Below, piece after piece: positions 1 through 5,957 of a stretch of DNA of 8,625 bases (its first letter is position 1; each line of letters begins with the position of its first letter). This DNA comes from Pseudomonadota bacterium (lineage in GTDB: Bacteria; SAR324; XYD2-FULL-50-16; JAHJRI01), in contig JAKSDL010000371.1 in assembly GCA_022360105.1 (NCBI GenBank), positions 1-8,625 on the forward strand, in the 5' to 3' direction. The notes beneath the pieces were generated by a model. It was not told the origin of the DNA. It saw only the letters and a program-made list of their open reading frames with translations, and made no database searches. The translations under genes were made by a program, and so were the position numbers.

Positions 1-51
1 TCGTGGTGAATAAATACCTTTTGTTTACAATTAACAATTGTCAGTTTTCCG

Positions 52-69
52 GTCACAAATAAAAGTGAC
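52..69 (-). terminator. Weak hairpin downstream of the methyltransferase gene
   Basis: GTCAC at 52-56 pairs with GTGAC at 65-69 around an 8-nt A/T loop, 15 bases beyond the methyltransferase stop codon. No T-tract follows on the minus strand, so this is at best a weak terminator and could be chance. The rest of positions 1-84 shows no gene. Confidence 0.2.
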
Positions 70-84
70 AGATTCATTTAATTC

Positions 85-879
85 CTATGCACTTTTACCC
101 AGGTACTTCTCCAACTCCGGGGTAACCATAAATTCCGATTTGATTTTTTGGTATTCCTCCTCCAACTGCCGAATTTTCCCCAAACTGCTTTTCTTTGCCC
201 GTAACATGACATTCTTATCCGTGTAACGAGACGAGACAAATTCAAAGATCGATACTTTGTAGCCGATCATTTCCAGTAAAAGACCTCGCAGGGAGTCTCC
301 AACCATTGATACAAACTTGTCTTTGTACACGCTGTGCTTGGTAATGCCGGTGTATCTCTTGTTGCGAATACTGCGCTTGATGTCATGCTGGCAACACGAG
401 ACTGAGAGTATCGTGGCAGCGTTATTGGCAACCCCCAGGTATATTGTTTTGTCGGTGGCAGAATTGCAGGCGTGCAGTGAATACACCATGTCCGCGCCAC
501 CGTCAATACGGAACTCCAGGATATCACAGGCATGAAAATGCATCTGCTCAAAACCCATTCTCGCGGCTGTTGCACGACATTTGTCCATCAGCTTGTTGTT
601 AAGGTCGACGCAATGGATTGTGACATCCATTTCTTCGATGGATGAATAAAAATAATAAACCAGAAAACTCAGATAACAATTCCCGGCACCGCTGTCTATC
701 AACACCAGCTTGCGCTTCTTGGAGTACTTTCTCAGGTTTGCGTGAACAATCTCCAGATAGGCGATGATCTGCTCTATTTTGCAGGTCTTATCGATCCCGG
801 ATTTGTTTTTGGAATCTTTTAATCTGATCTGTTGAAAAACCAGGTTTAGGGATTCCCTTTGTTGCTTTGAGATTAACAT
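85..879 (-). CDS. METTL25/RRNAD1-like class I SAM-dependent methyltransferase
   Basis: Predicted cytoplasmic 264-residue class I methyltransferase of the Methyltransf_32 type, the family that includes eukaryotic METTL25 and RRNAD1. What is seen: a glycine-rich SAM motif I at residues 59-71 (VLIDSGAGNCYLS), an acidic residue at the end of the second strand (VD, D92), the family-like segment SLHACNSATD at about 134-143, and SCCQHD at 161-166, comparable to the CC-x-H motif of the eukaryotic relatives. The C-terminus is basic and helical. The start is ATG 879, because AAAGGTG lies upstream with a 6-nt spacer; a longer reading from GTG 954 lacks a comparable site. It stands alone: 426 bases separate it from the sigma factor gene on the same strand. 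The substrate cannot be read from sequence; RNA, protein or a small molecule are all possible. The fold is fairly sure, the exact family moderately so. Confidence 0.8.
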   Translation of the reverse strand: MLISKQQRESLNLVFQQIRLKDSKNKSGIDKTCKIEQIIAYLEIVHANLRKYSKKRKLVLIDSGAGNCYLSFLVYYFYSSIEEMDVTIHCVDLNNKLMDKCRATAARMGFEQMHFHACDILEFRIDGGADMVYSLHACNSATDKTIYLGVANNAATILSVSCCQHDIKRSIRNKRYTGITKHSVYKDKFVSMVGDSLRGLLLEMIGYKVSIFEFVSSRYTDKNVMLRAKKSSLGKIRQLEEEYQKIKSEFMVTPELEKYLGKSA

Positions 880-885
880 AACGAA

Positions 886-892
886 CACCTTT
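886..892 (-). promoter_or_regulatory. Ribosome binding site deciding the methyltransferase start
   Basis: On the minus strand AAAGGTG is followed by the 6-nt spacer TTCGTT and then ATG at 879. This favours ATG 879 over the upstream in-frame GTG at 954 and shortens the protein by 25 residues. Confidence 0.6.
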
Positions 893-1069
893 AATGGGTA
901 AAGGGGTTTGCCATGTTTAGATAGGAAGGAATGATCGTTTGATAGAGGGAACACCTGTCGCTGTAGATTCTAACCTAGTAGACACAACCCACCCCTTTAA
1001 AAATGAATAAATTTGCATTTTTAAAAACGTGAAAAATGTGGATTCGAATAGGTTTTCTACAGGTCCAGG

Positions 1070-1112
1070 CTTGCCTAGAGTGGGAATAGGCAGGTCCGGA
1101 GGGGCAACTCCG
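1070..1112. repeat. Two adjacent hairpins in the intergenic region
   Basis: The first hairpin pairs CTTGCCTA (1070-1077) with TAGGCAGG (1087-1094), 8 bp with one G-T wobble and a 9-nt loop. The second pairs CGGAG (1097-1101) with CTCCG (1108-1112) around a 6-nt loop. Only two bases separate them. This block looks more GC-rich than its surroundings. I do not recognise a riboswitch or known ncRNA. It may be structured leader RNA of the downstream methyltransferase gene or a small repeat element. Confidence 0.35.
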
Positions 1113-1305
1113 TTGCTTGATGTGATATTTGATAGATGTTTATCTTTTACCAATAGAAACACCCGGTTATCCTGTCAAGGCAAATATCAGGCTCGGTTCA
1201 AATTCATACCCTTGAATATGAAGGTGTCCCCACTCCTAATCGAGCAATGTAAGATAGTGGTCGGATCTACAACGCATATTCGACCTTAATCGAAGTTTTA
1301 GCTCA

Positions 1306-2532
1306 TCACTTCTTCAATTCCTTGAGTCTTCTTTCCAGAAATCGTCGCTCGCCGGGGTTGCGAGTGAGAGATAGGGCATGCTCCAGGTCTGCAACGGCCT
1401 TGTCTGTTTCTCCGGATTTGGAATACAGTTCGCCCCTGGAGGAATAGAACCAGCGGTAGTCTTTAAGATGTTGCTCTAACCTGTGTCGTTCCATTAACTC
1501 CAAGGCATGGGCCGGAGAAGACCGGTAAGATTCGGCGCCGAGCCAGGCCAGAAGTATGATTGGATCAGGTTTTAACAAAAACAATTCGGAATAAAGCCAA
1601 CAAATATGATGCCAGTTGTTGTTTTCAAAGGTTTCGGCGTGAGCATGCTCGGCAGCGATAGCAGCCTGGAAGGCATAGGGACCGGCCCGGTTGTTCCGGA
1701 TATTGATTCTGATCCTGTTGATAAAGACATCTGCGCGCTGAATCATTTTCCTATTCCATAGGGTTCGATTCTGATCCTTCAAAAGCACTGGCTGTCCATC
1801 GGCCGTAGATCTGGCGGGTGATCGGGAGTGTTGATAGAGCATCAGGCAAAGCAGGGCCTCAGATTCGTTATCATCGGAATGAAGGGAGACAAGCAACTCG
1901 CTCAAACGAATAGCTTCTTTGCACAGGTCGATTCGATACAAACTATGCTCCGAGTTGCTGTGATACCCTTCGTTAAAAAGCAGGTAAAGTATTTTTTGAA
2001 TGACGACTAGCCTTTCAGTGAGATGGGATTGATCGGGAGTCTTAAAGGGAATCCCGGCCAGTTTTATCTTGGCTTTGGCCCGCGTGATGGATTGACCGAT
2101 GGTTTTGGGTTTCATTACCAGGGCGGCGGCAATTTCTTCAGTTGTTAGACCTGCCACCAGTTTCAATGTGAGTAGTACTTGTACTCGTTCTGCTAATGAG
2201 GGATGGCAGCACATGCACATCAACCGGAATTGCTCATCCAGGACCCTGCCTTCTTCCATTGCTTCTATATTTAAATCGTACTCACCCTCTTCGAGTACCA
2301 GGTTGGTAAACCGGTCATTCTTCTTGAGAATGTCAAGTATTCGGTTCTTTGCGGCGATATATAACCAGGCCGCAGGATCACGAGGAGGATCATCCTGCCA
2401 TTTCACCAGGGCTTTCTCAAAGGTATCCTGTAACCCGTCTTCCACCAGATCTATATCGCGAAACCTGGAATACAACGTGGAAAACAAAGTCGAATAGTGT
2501 TCCTTAACAACCCTCCGAATCTCCTGTTGCAT
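1306..2532 (-). CDS. ECF42-type RNA polymerase sigma factor with C-terminal DUF6596/TPR-like extension
   Basis: A 408-residue extracytoplasmic-function sigma factor that would direct RNA polymerase to a small regulon. Sigma70 region 2 lies at about residues 10-72, with the helix VEDGLQDTFEKAL and then PAAWLYIAAKNRILDILKK. Region 4 lies at about 115-160, with the helix-turn-helix GLTTEEIAAAL...KPKTIGQSITRAKAKI. The long C-terminal half is the ECF42 extension: YLLFNEGY (183-190), LMLYQHSRSPAR (230-241), GPYAFQAAIAAEHA (284-297) and a TPR-like tail ending in ERRFLERRLKEL. That length separates it from ordinary ECF factors of about 180 residues. ATG 2532 is chosen because similarity begins there; an upstream in-frame TTG at 2631 adds only unrelated residues that overlap leader hairpins. 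The Shine-Dalgarno is weak (AAGG about 12 nt upstream). It lies 168 bases downstream of the DGPF gene on the same strand, the usual ECF42 partner. Confidence 0.9.
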   Translation of the reverse strand: MQQEIRRVVKEHYSTLFSTLYSRFRDIDLVEDGLQDTFEKALVKWQDDPPRDPAAWLYIAAKNRILDILKKNDRFTNLVLEEGEYDLNIEAMEEGRVLDEQFRLMCMCCHPSLAERVQVLLTLKLVAGLTTEEIAAALVMKPKTIGQSITRAKAKIKLAGIPFKTPDQSHLTERLVVIQKILYLLFNEGYHSNSEHSLYRIDLCKEAIRLSELLVSLHSDDNESEALLCLMLYQHSRSPARSTADGQPVLLKDQNRTLWNRKMIQRADVFINRIRINIRNNRAGPYAFQAAIAAEHAHAETFENNNWHHICWLYSELFLLKPDPIILLAWLGAESYRSSPAHALELMERHRLEQHLKDYRWFYSSRGELYSKSGETDKAVADLEHALSLTRNPGERRFLERRLKELKK

Positions 2533-2569
2533 TGGTTTTATTTGGCCTTGTTTGAAATAGAAAATGTAA

Positions 2570-2628
2570 GGTGGGTTGAGGCGATAGCCAAACCCACCCT
2601 GAAGTATCAAAGCTGTCGCAAGGCGACA
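2570..2628 (-). promoter_or_regulatory. Two strong hairpins in the sigma factor leader
   Basis: GGTGGGTT (2570-2577) pairs perfectly with AACCCACC (2591-2598), with an inner GGC/GCC extension and GATA loop. TGTCGC (2614-2619) pairs perfectly with GCGACA (2623-2628) around AAG. Both lie 38-96 bases upstream of the sigma factor start and would be in its mRNA leader if transcription comes from the DGPF side. A short direct repeat, CTGATAACC (2637-2645 and 2658-2666), lies just beyond. The role is inferred only: mRNA stability, attenuation, or a repeat element. Confidence 0.4.
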
Positions 2629-2667
2629 CAACTCACCTGATAACCGAGAGCTGGTAACTGATAACCA

Positions 2668-2699
2668 TTTTTAAACGGGTCCAAAGCCCCGCTTAAAAA
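2668..2699 (-). terminator. Possible terminator or attenuator between the DGPF and sigma factor genes
   Basis: Starting two bases past the DGPF stop codon, TTTTTAA (2668-2674) pairs with TTAAAAA (2693-2699) and CGGG (2676-2679) pairs with CCCG (2688-2691), with one mismatch between the two stems and an 8-nt loop. The A/T flanks make it resemble a symmetrical intrinsic terminator on either strand. On the minus strand it could end the DGPF transcript or let only part of it continue into the sigma factor gene, setting the ratio of the two products. Confidence 0.45.
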
Positions 2700-2700
2700 C

Positions 2701-3045
2701 CTAATCAGTCTCCATTATCGGTCGAACCTCAGCCAACCCGCCTCTTTTAATATGAGGAAGCTGTGCAGCCCATTCGGTGGCTTTATCCAGATCAGGCACA
2801 TCGATCAGATAAAACCCTCCTAAAGCTTCTTTGGTCTCGGCAAAGGGGCCATCGGTCAATTCATGCGGGGCCCCGTTTTTTCCCCGGACTGTGGTGGCTG
2901 TGCTGGTTGGTTGCAATGCTTCGCCTCCGAGCATCACTCCTGCCTCCTCAAGCCTGCGGGTGTAATCAATCCACTCGGGGAATTCTTTCTGTTCATCTTC
3001 CGGGCTCATGTCTTCTTTACCGTAAATCAGTACGATGTATTTCAT
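2701..3045 (-). CDS. DGPF-domain (YCII-related) protein, partner of the ECF42 sigma factor
   Basis: A 114-residue cytoplasmic protein of the YCII-related/DGPF family, full length for that family. It opens with the typical MKYIVLIYG strand, has LEEAGVMLGGEAL at about 32-44, and carries the name-giving motif as DGPFAETKEALGGFYLID at 65-82, followed by a helix with D-KATEWAAQLP and the closing VRP strand. The fold is a ferredoxin-like alpha/beta barrel dimer. DGPF proteins are repeatedly encoded beside ECF42 sigma factors, and their exact role is not settled; the neighbouring sigma factor gene fits this pairing. The start is well supported: AAGGAG lies 8 nt upstream of ATG 3045. A hairpin follows the stop directly, so the sigma factor may be partly uncoupled. 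No clear promoter was found in 3046-3237. Confidence 0.9.
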   Translation of the reverse strand: MKYIVLIYGKEDMSPEDEQKEFPEWIDYTRRLEEAGVMLGGEALQPTSTATTVRGKNGAPHELTDGPFAETKEALGGFYLIDVPDLDKATEWAAQLPHIKRGGLAEVRPIMETD

Positions 3046-3237
3046 TTTATTCTCCTTAAAAAAGGGGTTTTAAATTTTTGTGACTTCATAAACCAGACGA
3101 TCCACAAATCCGAAATTCTACAACCGGAGAAAAAAAACTAAAAAAAAGTCGTTAGTGCTATGTTACAATCCCTTCCGATGTGAAAGCAATCAGCATTTAG
3201 CTAACAGCCAACATGGACCGGCACAGTTTTATGATCT

Positions 3238-3942
3238 TTAAATCGGCACATATTTTCTCTTTAATCTTCGTTTTCCGGACTTTTTGTTAAACCGGTTTTC
3301 GCAGTATTTTTTAAAATCTTCAGCCGTCCTTAGTATTTCTAAATCTATTCCCGAAAGAAAATTATCAAAATCAAGCTGGGTTAAAAAGTTATCTATTTGG
3401 GCTCCCGGTTGAATGACACCGTCTGAATAAGCGGCCTTGCACAACTGATATTTGCTTTGATGTTCTGAAGCAAACCAATCCTTTTTAAAAGCATAACCCC
3501 AATATTGAACCTTTTTTAAAACTTTTGGAGGTATTACAAATACTCTTTCATCTACCAATACATTTTTGACTGTTTGTATCCCCGCAAACTTCATGATAAT
3601 AAATCTGTGCATACCCTGGGCTAAGTATAATTTATTATCAATCCTGTAAAAATAGAATCCATTTTTCAAACCTGGGTCTTCTTTGCAAAGCTGTTCATCA
3701 AAAATCAAGGATGGGTTTTCCAGTAAATCCTGTTTGCTGCTAAACCTTTTTAACGCTAATAAAACGTCACTCCATTTCGTATGTTTTTCATGGCGACCAT
3801 GAGCTATTCCGGCTACACTGCTAATTATCACATCTTCATAGCTTGAATTGACGCTTTCGGTAAATTGCATGATATAAGTCGGAATTGAATCCATTTCATC
3901 CGGAAAATTTTGCATCTTAAGATAATCTTGTTTTGTTATCAT
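3238..3942 (-). CDS. Unknown protein with a ParB/sulfiredoxin-like GxHR motif
   Basis: A 234-residue cytoplasmic protein that I do not recognise as a named family. The clearest signal is YRIDNKLYLAQGMHRFIIMK at residues 99-118, followed by FAGI: a hydrophobic strand, then G-M-H-R, then a helix. This is the pattern of the ParB/sulfiredoxin superfamily (usually G-x-H-R), in which the histidine and arginine sit in a nucleotide or phosphate site. Aromatic residues are frequent (around YWGYAFKKDWF, 147-157) and the C-terminus is very basic (KKSGKRRLKRK), which would suit nucleic-acid binding. ATG 3942 is preferred, with a modest GGTG 5 nt upstream, over an in-frame TTG at 3975. It is flanked by 192 bases on the DGPF side and is divergent from the selenoprotein gene, so it is probably transcribed alone. 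By eye it is more AT-rich than its neighbours, which hints at transfer. It could be an orphan accessory or defence-type gene; function unknown. Confidence 0.6.
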   Translation of the reverse strand: MITKQDYLKMQNFPDEMDSIPTYIMQFTESVNSSYEDVIISSVAGIAHGRHEKHTKWSDVLLALKRFSSKQDLLENPSLIFDEQLCKEDPGLKNGFYFYRIDNKLYLAQGMHRFIIMKFAGIQTVKNVLVDERVFVIPPKVLKKVQYWGYAFKKDWFASEHQSKYQLCKAAYSDGVIQPGAQIDNFLTQLDFDNFLSGIDLEILRTAEDFKKYCENRFNKKSGKRRLKRKYVPI

Positions 3943-4071
3943 CGGTACACCGTTTGCAAAATACTTAAAGGTCAAAAAGTACTATTCTTTATCAAGCTGG
4001 AAATAGAGGATATTCACGGGGATTATCCAAGTCAAGAAAAACGAGCTTGAATTCCTGTGGTAGCCTCATGT

Positions 4072-4099
4072 TTGGTAGGTCAAAGCGAAGGCCCATAAT
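4072..4099 (+). promoter_or_regulatory. Possible sigma70 promoter for the selenoprotein gene
   Basis: TTGGTA at 4072-4077 and CATAAT at 4094-4099 are separated by 16 bases and lie about 60 bases upstream of the start. Each box differs from consensus, and a GGCC/GGCC inverted repeat overlaps the -10 side, so this is only a candidate. Confidence 0.3.
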
Positions 4100-4159
4100 A
4101 ATAGGCCAGACCCTTGTATTTCTTTTAATAACTCACAACCTCCTGCTTCCAAAAACGAC

Positions 4160-4717
4160 ATGAATGTAAAACTTCAAAAAGTCCTGTCCTCTTTTTTTAT
4201 TATTTTTTTGGTTTTAATTTTGCCGGTTAATGGTCAGCAAGGTGGAATTGCAAATCAATCCGCACCTTCCTGGGAAGTTGATGAGTGGTTTAATTTGCCG
4301 GCAGGCAAGAAGGTACTGGATATTTCCGATTATAAAGGCAGGGTGGTTTACCTCATGGCCTTTCAGAAATGGTGACCGGGTTGCCATAAACATGGCTTTC
4401 CTGCGTTGCAGGAATTGATCAACCATTACGAAGGAGATTCTGAAGTTGCCTTTATTGCCATTCAAACAGCGTTTGAAGGGTTTTATTTCAACGATCCGGC
4501 TGGAGCGAAAGAAACAATTAAGCGTTACAACCTCAAAATTCCGGTGGGGCATAGTGGTTCCAAGAAAGAACCTTCCAGGTTTATGAGAAATTACCGCACA
4601 CGAGGGACCCCCTGGGTAGTGATTATCGATAAAAAAGGTGTGGTAAGGTTTAACGACTTTCACCTGGAACCGAACCAAACAATCCAGGTTATCGATCTTC
4701 TTAAAAAAGAAAGTTGA
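4160..4717 (+). CDS. Exported thioredoxin-fold selenoprotein (TlpA/AhpC-like), UGA at 4373-4375 read as selenocysteine
   Basis: One 185-residue thioredoxin-fold protein interrupted by a single in-frame TGA. Residues 1-25 form a signal peptide: a basic start, a long hydrophobic core (FFIIFLVLIL), then PVNG. Mature residues 36-70 give the APSWEVDEWF strand, the DISDYKGRVVYLMAF strand and then QKW. The TGA is codon 72, followed by P73-G74-C75-H-K-H-G-F-P, so the redox motif reads W-U-P-G-C where relatives have W-C-x-x-C. The thioredoxin fold continues across it: ALQELINHY helix, VAFIAIQTAF strand, KETIKRYNLKIPV, the cis-proline loop RGTP (P151), then WVVIIDKKGVVRF. This is the usual length for the domain. 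It probably performs periplasmic thiol-disulfide or peroxide reduction; the substrate is unknown. No good Shine-Dalgarno precedes ATG 4160, but it is the only start placing a signal peptide. Alternatives are a true nonsense mutation or sequencing error, made unlikely by the TGA falling exactly on the catalytic position and by the hairpin after it. Confidence 0.88.
4376..4414 (+). promoter_or_regulatory. Putative bacterial SECIS element directing selenocysteine insertion
   Basis: Directly after the in-frame UGA (4373-4375) the mRNA can form a perfect 7-bp stem, TTCCTGC (4398-4404) with GCAGGAA (4408-4414), around the 3-nt loop GTT. The loop opens with G, and 29 bases lie between UGA and loop. 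Both match the published bacterial SECIS model (small apical loop, G in its first two bases, roughly 16-37 nt from UGA), which SelB recognises. A second small hairpin, GCCAT-AAAC-ATGGC (4383-4396), fills the space between UGA and this stem and could alternate or stack with it. Confidence 0.75.
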
Positions 4718-5028
4718 TTATCCTCTTCCCCGGGTTTTGAATACACTCCGTATAGTCAGCATTTGAAGGGTCGAAGTCTTGATCCTAATGAAGCATCCAC
4801 AGACAGGGCGGTCGGCACTCGTGTGGAAGATGCGGCATGGATGGCAAAAACCATCGGCAATTGTTGATAGCCGGATTGAATACATTTTCATTGGAAGAGA
4901 TTTATGTTGGATCTTTGGCAAGGCCATCGGTTTGGAAATTTTATCCTGAGCAATTCCAGAGCAGGAAGCTTGAATTATTTGAAAGAGACCTTCAGGCCTT
5001 GAAATTCTCTTTAAACAGCGGATATTGA
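4718..5028 (+). pseudogene. Possible degraded coding remnant downstream of the selenoprotein gene
   Basis: Between the selenoprotein stop and the lipoprotein promoter no intact gene is seen, but protein-like stretches appear in all three forward frames. The selenoprotein's own frame reads GFEYTPYSQH...EDAAWMAKTIGN at about 4730-4864 before a double stop. A second frame, open 4767-4949, carries DSRIEYIFIGRD at 4866-4901, which resembles the RIDYIF strand near the C-terminus of endonuclease/exonuclease/phosphatase-fold enzymes. The third, open 4792-5028, reads RPSVWKFYPEQFQSRKLELF near its end. No ribosome binding site precedes any of them. A frameshifted, N-terminally deleted gene is one explanation; chance is another. 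A reader could instead call 4837-5028 a 63-residue gene, but its ATG has no support. Confidence 0.25.
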
Positions 5029-5041
5029 AACAATTAGGCAG

Positions 5042-5069
5042 TTGACCTGCTCATTTTTATGGTTATAAT
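5042..5069 (+). promoter_or_regulatory. Sigma70-type promoter of the lipoprotein gene
   Basis: TTGACC at 5042-5047 and a perfect TATAAT at 5064-5069 are separated by 16 bases. Transcription would begin near 5076, giving a leader of about 50 bases before ATG 5128. This is the clearest promoter in the window and indicates that the lipoprotein gene is transcribed separately from the selenoprotein gene. Confidence 0.65.
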
Positions 5070-5127
5070 CTTTTTAACATTGTGACGACAATAAATGTGA
5101 AACAAGAATCCGATTGCAGGGGAAAAA

Positions 5128-5841
5128 ATGAGAAAAAAAGCCGGTTTGCTCTTCCAGTTACTAGTTGTCTTACTTGTTGTTGTAGGTTGTGGGAACAAAC
5201 TGGAAGAAACAAAATATTCCCTGGAAAAAGGTAAAGTCTATCAGGAATCAATCACTATCAACGGGAACGTTATACCTCTTGGAGAAGGCGATTGGCACCT
5301 GGTTTCCTATGAAGTAAACGCCAGAGGGTATATAAAGGCCAGGTTTTTCAAACTGAATGGAAATGTCTTGGATTCAAGAGTGACAGTCGTTTCCAAAGAT
5401 GCCAGTGACAGGGGAAACGGATACACGGAAAGCAAAGCCTATTTAAAACCGAATATTCATTATATTGAACAAATATCCAATTTTCGTGGTGGTGAACAGG
5501 AATGCTGGCTGGTTAATCATGTACCAGATGAAACATTCACATCCAAGTCAAATATCGATAACGATACAATGAAGTTTATTCGGTCTCGCAGTATCCAATT
5601 TCCCAAGACAATGATTCAGGCATTTCACCATTTTGCCGGAGTGGATAATTACCTGAACGTCAAATACTATTACAATCCTGAATTAGAGGGATTTGAGCCG
5701 GATGATGCAACGTCCGACGCTACTTCAGTTTGGGATCAAACGCAAGTGCATCTGGACGAGGATAAAGTTAACTACATTGAATCCATCAAGAAAAAAGGAT
5801 CTCAGCTGCACGCTCTTCTCAAGGAAGGATTGGCGGAATAG
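5128..5841 (+). CDS. Lipoprotein of unknown function
   Basis: A 237-residue predicted lipoprotein. The N-terminus has a basic start (MRKKAG), a hydrophobic core and the lipobox VVGC with the acylated cysteine at residue 21, so the mature protein should be anchored in a membrane; the GNKL that follows gives no clear inner-membrane retention signal. The mature part is hydrophilic and appears beta-rich in the first half (ESITINGNVIPLGEGDW, YIKARFFKLNG, LDSRVTVVSKDAS), suggesting a small beta-sandwich, then becomes charged and helical with a coil-like C-terminus (DKVNYIESIKKKGSQLHALL). It has one further cysteine, in QECWLV. I do not recognise a family. ATG 5128 is well supported: AGGGG (5118-5122) with a 5-nt spacer, behind a strong promoter. 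A T-tract follows the stop codon. It sits between two other genes for exported proteins, but nothing links their functions directly. Confidence 0.8.
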   Translation: MRKKAGLLFQLLVVLLVVVGCGNKLEETKYSLEKGKVYQESITINGNVIPLGEGDWHLVSYEVNARGYIKARFFKLNGNVLDSRVTVVSKDASDRGNGYTESKAYLKPNIHYIEQISNFRGGEQECWLVNHVPDETFTSKSNIDNDTMKFIRSRSIQFPKTMIQAFHHFAGVDNYLNVKYYYNPELEGFEPDDATSDATSVWDQTQVHLDEDKVNYIESIKKKGSQLHALLKEGLAE

Positions 5842-5880
5842 TAAAAATTACCATCAAATCCGCTTCCAAACCTTTTTTTT
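5833..5880 (+). terminator. Possible intrinsic terminator of the lipoprotein gene
   Basis: GCGGA (5833-5837, at the end of the coding region) can pair with TCCGC (5859-5863), enclosing the stop codon and a minor GTAA/TTAC stem, and an 8-base T-tract follows at 5873-5880. The stem is short and lies 9 bases from the T-tract, so termination here is plausible but imperfect. Confidence 0.3.
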
Positions 5881-5957
5881 GACGATTCATAAACCGGTAT
5901 CCATAACCAGTTTAGTAAAAAAGCCGGTATGGTTTTCCGGTCATGAAATGCAAGACT

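Larger units (their letters stand above)
880..1305. other. Intergenic region without a convincing gene
   Basis: These 426 bases separate the sigma factor stop from the methyltransferase start; both genes read leftward. The short open frames here (for example minus-strand 917-1162) have proline- and serine-rich, low-information translations, no ribosome binding site and no recognisable domain, so I do not call them genes. The stretch holds several small inverted repeats: the pair at 1070-1112 listed separately, TTCATA/TATGAA at 1203-1208 and 1217-1222, and TTCGA/TCGAA at 1279-1283 and 1290-1294, the last just past the sigma factor stop. It must also contain the methyltransferase promoter, which I could not place. 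Confidence 0.5.

Noticed and set aside
267..575. Minus-strand open frame inside the methyltransferase gene
   Set aside because: Low-complexity translation with no domain, in a different frame of a gene with clear motifs; a shadow.
880..954. Extending the methyltransferase to GTG 954
   Set aside because: The added 25 residues have no family similarity, and a good ribosome binding site supports ATG 879.
917..1162. 81-residue minus-strand and overlapping 86-residue plus-strand open frames in the spacer
   Set aside because: Neither has a ribosome binding site or recognisable domain; the translations follow the hairpin sequences rather than a protein pattern.
1191..1210. GGTTCAAATTC resembling a tRNA T-loop
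   Set aside because: The flanking bases do not form the T stem, and no anticodon or acceptor stem could be built around it.
2099..2497. 132-residue plus-strand open frame opposite the sigma factor gene
   Set aside because: Antisense to well-conserved sigma factor regions, serine- and arginine-rich, with no domain.
2533..2631. Extending the sigma factor to TTG 2631
   Set aside because: Sigma factor similarity starts at ATG 2532, and the extension runs through the leader hairpins.
3943..3975. Extending the ParB-like gene to TTG 3975
   Set aside because: No ribosome binding site before TTG 3975, while ATG 3942 has a modest GGTG at suitable spacing.
4160..4375. Separate 71-residue exported protein ending at TGA, and a separate gene starting at TTG 4406
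   Set aside because: Both are halves of one thioredoxin fold in the same frame. The first would lack the active site and the second would lack the first strands and a ribosome binding site; a Sec codon explains both.
4214..4678. 154-residue minus-strand open frame opposite the selenoprotein gene
   Set aside because: It spans the TGA site because the opposite strand has no stop there, but its translation has no recognisable domain, whereas the plus strand gives a complete thioredoxin fold.
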